Source: Streptomyces sp. NRRL F-6492 (lineage in GTDB: Bacteria > Actinomycetota > Actinomycetes > Streptomycetales > Streptomycetaceae). Taken from it: a DNA stretch of 26,067 nucleotides. The translations under genes were made by a program, and so were the position numbers. Shown here piece after piece: positions 21,581 to 26,067 of the stretch. Below the pieces are notes generated by a model. The model did no database searches. It was given only the letters and a program-made list of their open reading frames with translations, and was not told the origin of the DNA. Numbering within the stretch: position 1 is the first letter of the stretch; each line of letters opens with the position of its first letter. Location: positions 1-26,067 of the forward strand of contig NZ_LGEG01000275.1 in NCBI RefSeq assembly GCF_001280125.1, in the 5' to 3' direction.

Positions 21581-21820
21581 CTATGCCCCGTCGCCTGCTC
21601 GGCCGTCCTCGGCGACGCCGAGGTGCCGGTGCAGGTCGTACCGCGACACCTTGTACGCCCGTCCGTGGCGCAGGACTCGCACGGGGTAGCGACCCGTCCG
21701 GGCGAGGTGGTAGCCGGTCGTCCGGCCGAGGTGCAGCGCCCGGTTCGCCGTCTCCAACGGGATCGCGACCGGTAGCGACATCAGCTCGTCGTGTGTCATC
21801 CCCTGCTCTGTGGTGCTCAT
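21581..21820 (-). CDS. Excisionase-like (winged HTH) DNA-binding protein
   Basis: A 79-residue protein with the MerR/AlpA-type helix-turn-helix found in phage excisionases: IPLETANRALHLGRTTGYHLARTGRYPVRVLRHGRAYKVSRYDLHRHLG. Residues about 15-70 make up the whole domain. It lies divergent from the regulator-integrase pair, where a recombination directionality factor would be expected, and would bend attachment-site DNA to favour excision. It could alternatively be a small transcriptional regulator such as a Cro-like factor. The minus-strand -35/-10 described in the divergent region would drive it. Confidence 0.72.
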   Translation of the reverse strand: MSTTEQGMTHDELMSLPVAIPLETANRALHLGRTTGYHLARTGRYPVRVLRHGRAYKVSRYDLHRHLGVAEDGRAGDGA

Positions 21821-21936
21821 CTCCTGCCCCTCGTGACATCCGTGTGCACGTCGGCCCGTTCATGCCGAGCAGTGCCTAGATCAGCAACGTACGATCAAGG
21901 TTGACGCTTTGCAAGCTACAAAGCTAGCTTTGCGAA
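21821..21936. promoter_or_regulatory. Divergent lysogeny switch region
   Basis: Rightward promoter: -35 TTGACG (21901-21906), 18-base spacer, -10 TAGCTT (21925-21930), placing the transcript start at about the regulator ATG. Leftward promoter: -35 TTGCAA (21909-21914, palindromic), 17-base spacer, -10 TACGTT (complement of 21886-21891). CTTTG/CAAAG half-sites lie at 21907-21911, 21919-21923 and 21928-21932, and the last two form the perfect palindrome CAAAGCTAGCTTTG (21919-21932), overlapping the rightward -10. One repressor dimer could block both promoters. Confidence 0.6.
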
Positions 21937-22638
21937 ATGCACAGTCACCAGACAGCGGGCGACGTCGTCGCCGCTCAGATCCGCCGGCACCGCGAGCGCC
22001 TCGGCATGAACCGAAACGACCTCGCCGCCGAGTGCGCACGCCTCGGGCGCCCCGACATCACGTACGCCGTGATCGTCAGCATCGAGACCGGCCGAGCAGG
22101 CGGCGAGGGCAAACAGCGCCGCCGTCCGGTGACCGTCGACGACCTGCTCGTGCTCGGCCTCGCCCTCGCCACACCCCCACTGCTCTTGATGCTCCCGCTC
22201 GGGAGCGAGAGCACAGTGCCCACCGTCCCGGCCGCCGACCCGCGCGACCCGCACACGGTGTGGCAGTGGATGACCGGCGAGACGACGCCGACGCTCGACG
22301 GCCCGATCGACGGGCGTTACGTCCCCGACTCCCGGCAGTTCGCCGGGACCGGCCAGACGTGGGCCTCTGCATGGGGCACAGCGGCCTATCCCGTCTCGCT
22401 GTACCCCGAGCTCACCCGACGCCGCGAAACGGCTCACAAAGCCCGCTTGCGCGCCGCGCTCGACCCGAGCGCACAGACCGAGTACGTCGACCGCCTCGGC
22501 GAACTCGCGCAGGTCGTGAACGACATGGTCCGCGCGAGCCTCACCGTCCCCGATCTGCCACCCGAGTTGACCGAGGACATGAAGCGGCTCGAACTGCTCG
22601 ACCACCCCGACCAGATCAACCGAAGGGAACGTGAGTGA
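21937..22638 (+). CDS. HTH regulator, probable immunity/lysogeny repressor
   Basis: A 233-residue DNA-binding protein. Residues about 8-60 are an XRE-type HTH (VVAAQIRRHRERLGMNRNDLA, then ITYAVIVSIETGR), with the VTVDDLLVLGLALA helix after it. The remainder has no recognised sensor or LexA-type autocleavage motif. It starts with no ribosome binding site (GCGAA before ATG) at the predicted transcription start, consistent with leaderless translation, common in Streptomyces. It overlaps the integrase start by 4 bases (GTGA), so repressor and integrase are made together. This argues for a lysogeny-establishment role; its palindromic operator lies on its own promoter. Confidence 0.75.
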   Translation: MHSHQTAGDVVAAQIRRHRERLGMNRNDLAAECARLGRPDITYAVIVSIETGRAGGEGKQRRRPVTVDDLLVLGLALATPPLLLMLPLGSESTVPTVPAADPRDPHTVWQWMTGETTPTLDGPIDGRYVPDSRQFAGTGQTWASAWGTAAYPVSLYPELTRRRETAHKARLRAALDPSAQTEYVDRLGELAQVVNDMVRASLTVPDLPPELTEDMKRLELLDHPDQINRRERE

Positions 22639-24389
22639 CCGCGAAAGGCACCACGACACGGCGCTGCTACTGCCGAGACAAGGACGGCAAGCCACTGGGC
22701 ACCGACTGCCCCAAGCGCAAGCAGCGCAAGCACGGCGTGTGGGCGATCCGGCAGGAACTGCCCCCGACCACCGACGGCGACCGCCGACTCTTCCGCCGCG
22801 CCGGATACGACACGCAGACCGACGCGCAGGCCGACCTCGACAAGGTGCGCGCCCTGCTCAACATCGCCGACAAGGACGACACGGAAGGCCGTGCCCGACT
22901 CGGCGACCTGCTCGCCGGGATCTCGGCCACCACGGAAGCGATCCCCGATCACGACGAGGTGAAGCGGAAGTTCGCTACCGGGCAGTCCCTCACGCAGCAC
23001 ATGACCATCGCCGAGTGGCTCGCCCTGTGGATCGCCGGTAAGAAGGCGCTGCGGACGAGCGGCCTCGCCCGGTACGACGTCGACATCCGGTGCCACCTGA
23101 TCCCCCGGATCGGGACGATCCGAGTCGACCGGCTCACCGTGCCGCACCTCGACGCCATGTTCGAGGCCATCGCCGAGACGAACGTCGAGATCATCGAGGC
23201 CAACGCCGCCCGCCGTGCGGCGATGGCCGAGCTCAAGTCGATCCCGTGGAAGGGCGGCGAGAACCGCGCCCGCCGGAAGGCCATGAAGGAGGCCATAGCC
23301 GCGATGCCGCCGTTCCGGCGCGTCACGGGCCCCTCGACGCAGCAGCACATCAGGGCGACGCTGCGGGCCGCGCTGAACACGGCCATCGCCCGAGGCTCGA
23401 TCACCTTCAACGCCGCGCAGCACGTCGAGCTCGCCGCCGCGAAGCGCCCCAAAGCGATGGTGTGGACCGATGAGCGGGTCGCCGAGTGGCTGCGTACCGG
23501 GCAGAAGCCGAGCCCGGTCATGGTCTGGACACCGGAGCAGGCGGGGGCGTTCCTCGACTTCCTCGCCGACTTCCGGCACCGGCTGCTGCCGCTGTTCCAC
23601 CTGATCACGTTCCGAGGTCTGCGGCGCGGCGAGGCGTGTGGGCTCCGCTGGTCCGACTTCAACGAAGCGACGGGCGAGCTCACCATCGCGACGCAGCTCG
23701 TACAGGACGGGTGGGACGTCGTCGAGTCCGCGCCCAAGACGGACAGCGGCGAGCGGATCATCTCGCTCGACGAGTACACCGTCGAGGTGCTCAAGACGCA
23801 CCGGGCCGCACAGGCTGCGGAGCGCCTCGAATGGGGCGAGGCGTGGCAGGACACAGGCCGGATCTTCACCCAAGAGAACGGAGAGTGGATTCACCCCGGG
23901 ACGCTTACGGACCTGTTCGAGCGGTTCGTCGAGCTGTCCACCCTGCCCCCGATCCGGCTGCACGACCTGCGGCACGTCGCCGCCTCGCTCATGCTGGCCG
24001 CCGGTGTCGACGTCAAGATCGTGTCCGAGACCCTCGGCCACAGCGACAGCCGGATCACGCGGGACATCTATCAGTCGGTCATGCCCAAGGCTGCGCGCGA
24101 GGCCGCCGAGGCGACGGCCGCCATCGTGCCGCGCGGCGCGTCCCGCCGCCCTGCCGAGGAAGCGGTCGACCCGCGTATCGAGCAGGTCGCGCGGTTGAGC
24201 ATCGAGCACCTGCTCGCGCAGGTCGTCGAGGCCGCCATGCAGGAGAACCACACGCCCGAAGAAATCGCGCAGATGATCACCACCCTGCCCCTGTCCGGGA
24301 CGTCAGATGCTGACACGGATGGGCACGCAATGGGCACGCAAGAGGGTGCGAAGATCATCGAGTTCCGCCCCCGACTGACCCGGGCATAG
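22635..24389 (+). CDS. int: Tyrosine-family site-specific integrase
   Basis: A 584-residue phage integrase that inserts the genome at a tRNA gene. The N-terminus has a Cys-rich arm-binding start (RRCYCRDKDGKPLGTDCPKRK), followed by the core-binding domain (MTIAEWLALWIAGKKALRTSGLARYDVDIRCHLIPRIGTIRV). The catalytic residues are Arg330 (LRRGEACGLRW), a Lys in APKTDSGER, His443 and Arg446 (HDLRH), His469 (LGHSDS) and nucleophile Tyr479 (DIYQS). A roughly 60-residue Lys/Arg/Ala-rich insertion lies near residues 180-220, unusual for the core-binding region. GTG overlaps the regulator stop. The att site lies directly after the gene. Confidence 0.93.
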   Translation: MTAKGTTTRRCYCRDKDGKPLGTDCPKRKQRKHGVWAIRQELPPTTDGDRRLFRRAGYDTQTDAQADLDKVRALLNIADKDDTEGRARLGDLLAGISATTEAIPDHDEVKRKFATGQSLTQHMTIAEWLALWIAGKKALRTSGLARYDVDIRCHLIPRIGTIRVDRLTVPHLDAMFEAIAETNVEIIEANAARRAAMAELKSIPWKGGENRARRKAMKEAIAAMPPFRRVTGPSTQQHIRATLRAALNTAIARGSITFNAAQHVELAAAKRPKAMVWTDERVAEWLRTGQKPSPVMVWTPEQAGAFLDFLADFRHRLLPLFHLITFRGLRRGEACGLRWSDFNEATGELTIATQLVQDGWDVVESAPKTDSGERIISLDEYTVEVLKTHRAAQAAERLEWGEAWQDTGRIFTQENGEWIHPGTLTDLFERFVELSTLPPIRLHDLRHVAASLMLAAGVDVKIVSETLGHSDSRITRDIYQSVMPKAAREAAEATAAIVPRGASRRPAEEAVDPRIEQVARLSIEHLLAQVVEAAMQENHTPEEIAQMITTLPLSGTSDADTDGHAMGTQEGAKIIEFRPRLTRA

Positions 24390-24397
24390 AAAAAAGC

Positions 24398-24422
24398 CCT
24401 GGTCAGGGGCTATCTGACCAGG
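24398..24422 (-). terminator. Hairpin terminator next to the att core
   Basis: A perfect 9-bp stem, CCTGGTCAG (24398-24406) with CTGACCAGG (24414-24422). On the minus strand it is followed by GC and TTTTTT (complement of 24390-24395), a strong leftward terminator eight bases beyond the tRNA 3' end, as expected for a tRNA gene terminator. On the plus strand it ends the integrase gene with a weaker TTT run. Confidence 0.82.
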
Positions 24423-24429
24423 ACCTTTC

Positions 24430-24474
24430 TGGAGCCGCCTTCGGGATTCGAACCCGAGACCTACGCATTACGAG
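24430..24474 (-). other. attP core: 3' half of tRNA-Thr(CGT)
   Basis: On the minus strand this reads as the 3' part of a tRNA: anticodon loop CTCGTAA with anticodon CGT (complement of 24470-24472), the 3' anticodon stem TGCG, variable loop, a T arm TCGGG-TTCGAAT-CCCGA, acceptor strand AGGCGGC, discriminator T and encoded CCA. The 5' half (D arm and acceptor GCCGCCT) is absent: the sequence before the anticodon loop does not pair with TGCG. Together with the adjacent integrase this marks the attachment core; integration would restore a complete tRNA-Thr. Confidence 0.85.
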
Positions 24475-24779
24475 GTCGAAAGTATGCTCCCCGTCCCGTC
24501 CTCGCTCTCCCCTGACCTTACCTCCATCGCAGGTCAGAGGGGTAATTACTTCCGTCCCCTCTCGATCTTTCACTCGACTTCTCTATCCTTCCGTTCCCAT
24601 GAGGTTCCCATTAGCCCTTCCTGCGCCTTCCCTCGGGGGCGCGCTGGAGGAGTCGGCAGGTGGGCGCGGGGGGCGGTCGCCCCGTCCAACGAAGTGCCCT
24701 TGCGACGCACAGAGGCCCTGCCCCCGTACCGGGGGGCAGGGCCTCAACGCGTGCGCGCGTTCAACGTCTCGGGGTCAGC
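24475..24779. other. Non-coding region right of attP, arm-site candidate
   Basis: No convincing gene. It holds several small inverted repeats: CTGACCT/AGGTCAG (24512-24537), AGAGGGG/CCCCTCT nearby, and GGTCAGCC/GGCTGACC (24773-24798, overlapping the stop of the next gene). CTGACC or its complement occurs repeatedly from 24375 to 24798, so these may be arm-type integrase or excisionase sites. Most of it is less G/C-skewed than the genes. Confidence 0.4.
24712..24745 (-). terminator. Strong hairpin downstream of the leftward genes
   Basis: A perfect 14-bp stem (24712-24725 with 24732-24745) and 6-base loop, 35 bases beyond the stop of the leftward gene. There is no T run, but it is the likely end of the leftward transcript before attP. 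Confidence 0.6.
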
Positions 24780-25427
24780 CTACAAGCTGGGGCTGACCTG
24801 GGGGACGAGGTTGAACAGCTTCGCCGGGTCGGTCTCCGGCGCGTCCACGTAGCCACAGGCGTGCGGGCACGGCACCCACTTCCACGGCCGCGCGAACGAC
24901 ACGCGCTGGGACTCCCGCGCGCGGTGAGGGTCGTCGGCCCGGCAGCGGCGGGGAACCCGGCCCCGGAGCCCGCAGCCGGTGCAGAGCCCGAAGGCGTCGC
25001 GGTAGGGTCCGCACCGCTCCTCCTCTATCTGGGCGATCTCCGGGGGGAGCTGGGGGTGCGGGTAGGGGCGCCCGCTCTTCTTCGCCGGCCCGCCAGTGGC
25101 GGGGTCGAACTCGTACGCGTTCTGGCTGGGGTGGATCGGCAGGATCCACCAGGGCTGGTGGGGGTCCCGGGTGAAGACCTTCCGGACGTTGCGCACCTGG
25201 GCGCCCGCGGGGTCGAGGATGTGCAGGGACTCGATGATCCAGAGCCTGCCGACGAAGGGGTCGTATGCCTCCCGGATGTTCCTGGCGTGAGGGTGGGAGA
25301 AGGCCCTGGTCTGGATCTGCTCGGTGAGCGTGCCGGAGCGAAGGAGGTCGACCAGGTCGCGCTTGCGGTGGGTGAAGACGATCGGGATGCGGTCGAGCGG
25401 TATGCCGGCCAGGGATATCACGGTCAC
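24780..25427 (-). CDS. Unknown leftward protein with Cys clusters
   Basis: I do not recognise this 215-residue protein. The GTG at 25427 is chosen since GAAGGA lies a few bases upstream; the longer frame has a Pro/Ser-rich extension that overlaps the next gene. The N-terminal half (VISLAGIPLDRIPIVFTHRKRDLVDLLRSGTLTEQI ... HILDPAGAQVRNVRKVFTRDPHQPWWILPI) is mixed alpha/beta. The C-terminal third carries CTGCGLRGRVPRRC and CPHACGY, probable zinc-binding pairs. Leftward orientation and position right of attP suggest an early or replication-region phage gene. No enzyme motif is obvious. Confidence 0.6.
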   Translation of the reverse strand: MTVISLAGIPLDRIPIVFTHRKRDLVDLLRSGTLTEQIQTRAFSHPHARNIREAYDPFVGRLWIIESLHILDPAGAQVRNVRKVFTRDPHQPWWILPIHPSQNAYEFDPATGGPAKKSGRPYPHPQLPPEIAQIEEERCGPYRDAFGLCTGCGLRGRVPRRCRADDPHRARESQRVSFARPWKWVPCPHACGYVDAPETDPAKLFNLVPQVSPSL

Positions 25428-25482
25428 GGGCTGTCCTTCCTGGTAGGTGGGGCGGTTCTGCTGGTCGGGCGGCCGGGTGCGG

Positions 25483-25680
25483 TCAGGGCTGGATGGCGAC
25501 ACCGGGTTCGGCGTGCTCGACAACAGCCGTGTCGACTTCGGCGTACCTGCCGTCGCCGTGGACGCCGAAGACCGTCGCTGTTGAGTCGGGGTCGCGCTGG
25601 ATGCCGAGGGCTTTGCGGGCGGCTTCCTCGGGATCGTCGGCGTCGATGTCGATCTCCCAGGTGACGCGGTACGAGTTCAC
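25483..25680 (-). CDS. Small hypothetical protein
   Basis: A 65-residue protein with a GTG start that overlaps the stop of the upstream gene (GTGA), so they share an operon. The sequence SYRVTWEIDIDADDPEEAARKALGIQRDPDSTATVF is an alpha/beta module resembling short proteins common in actinomycetes and their phages, with the helix DPEEAARKAL after the first strand. Function is unknown. Confidence 0.7.
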   Translation of the reverse strand: MNSYRVTWEIDIDADDPEEAARKALGIQRDPDSTATVFGVHGDGRYAEVDTAVVEHAEPGVAIQP

Positions 25681-26012
25681 GCCTGTCCCCCGCCGGATTC
25701 GCTGGTGGGGACCATGCGCTGCGAGCCCGGGTCCCAGGTGGACTCGGCGTAGAGGCGGTTGAGGTCCGGCATCGGGTTGCCGTCGATGTCCGTGACGTCG
25801 GGGATGGTCCAGCCGCGCTCGAAGCACTCGACGGTGCCGGGGTAGATGCCGTCCCAGCGGGTGTTGCACGTGGTGCTGGAGGGGTGCGTGCAGGCAGACC
25901 GCTGCCAGCCGGTGAGGGCGCAGCGGGCGATGTCGCAGAGGTCGTCGTGCATCTTGCCCGGGGGCACGTTGCAGTCGGGGCAGTTGGTGGGCTCGGGGAG
26001 CGGGATGCTCAT
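25677..26012 (-). CDS. Cys-rich phage-type protein, probable zinc finger
   Basis: A 111-residue protein beginning PLPEPTNCPDCNVPPGKMHDD, then LCDIARCALTGWQRSAC, and STTCNTRWDGIYPGTVECFERGW. Closely similar CPDC...PG..H...CD(V/I)ARC and W.G..PG...C...GW patterns recur in Streptomyces phage and plasmid proteins of unknown role. The Cys/His spacing suggests one or two zinc sites. AGAGGA lies upstream of the ATG. It overlaps the next small gene and probably belongs to the early region. Confidence 0.72.
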   Translation of the reverse strand: MSIPLPEPTNCPDCNVPPGKMHDDLCDIARCALTGWQRSACTHPSSTTCNTRWDGIYPGTVECFERGWTIPDVTDIDGNPMPDLNRLYAESTWDPGSQRMVPTSESGGGQA

Positions 26013-26029
26013 GGTGGTCCTCTTGGTGG

Positions 26030-26067
26030 TCAGGCGCTGCGGCGGCGGGGCTTCTTCGGGGCGGGGG
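26030..26067 (-). CDS. Partial gene: C-terminal tail at window edge
   Basis: The last codons of a leftward gene cut by the window edge. The visible part, PAPKKPRRRSA then stop, is basic and Pro-rich, as in a disordered nucleic-acid-binding tail. Its stop lies 17 bases from the next ATG, consistent with the same leftward operon. Too little is visible to name it. Confidence 0.4.
   Translation of the reverse strand, partial: PAPKKPRRRSA

Noticed and set aside
24430..24510. A complete tRNA gene
   Set aside because: Only the 3' half is present; D arm and 5' acceptor strand are missing and the bases before the anticodon loop do not pair.
24660..25664. Plus-strand open frame right of attP
   Set aside because: It is the shadow of the leftward Cys-rich genes; the product is Val/Gly/Arg-rich with no ribosome binding site.
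24430..26067. Right boundary of an integrated prophage with host chromosome beyond
   Set aside because: In this orientation an integrated junction should contain the intact tRNA next to host DNA; instead the half tRNA is followed by phage-like small genes, so attP fits better. Not fully excluded.

Overview
This window reads as part of the genome of a temperate siphovirus-type phage of a GC-rich actinomycete, most likely Streptomyces or a close relative. The evidence is the strong G/C preference at third codon positions, frequent GTG and TTG starts, tightly overlapping genes, an actinophage-type endolysin cell-wall domain, and regulatory families (DUF397, DUF5753-type XRE regulator, SpoIIAB-like ATPase) that are hallmarks of Streptomyces. 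Genus and family names rest on my reading of the translations, not on a search.

Layout. 1-130 is homopolymer-rich and probably a damaged contig edge. 240-13666 is a rightward virion block: two small genes (one an Rmf/CrpP-like protein), scaffold, major capsid protein, a small protein, four head-tail connection proteins, major tail protein, tail assembly chaperone with a -1 frameshift, tape measure, distal tail protein, three minor tail proteins and a collagen-like tail fibre. Terminase, portal and protease genes are not in the window and presumably lie beyond the left edge. 13733-15113 is the lysis cassette (amidase endolysin and two small membrane proteins), closed by strong hairpins.

15245-21506 is accessory cargo. 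A Streptomyces-like regulatory set (leftward membrane protein and ATP-binding protein; rightward XRE/DUF5753 regulator and DUF397 protein) is followed by a five-gene, fully overlapping operon: unknown protein, HhH-GPD DNA glycosylase, B12-binding radical SAM enzyme, dTMP-kinase-like protein and NUDIX hydrolase. The same 12-bp palindrome, TGCCCCGGGGCA, occurs in the predicted promoter of the leftward pair and next to the -35 of the cargo operon, which suggests that one regulator controls both. This cargo is the best candidate for an undescribed system; its gene content points to nucleotide or DNA-base chemistry.

21581-24474 is the lysogeny module: a leftward excisionase-like protein, a divergent HTH regulator with a probable leaderless promoter, and a tyrosine integrase that overlaps it. 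Just after the integrase lies the 3' half of a tRNA-Thr(CGT) with a tRNA-type terminator but without the 5' half. I read this as attP, so the DNA to its right should also be phage. That DNA (24780-26067) carries leftward small genes with Cys-rich motifs that look like actinophage early genes.
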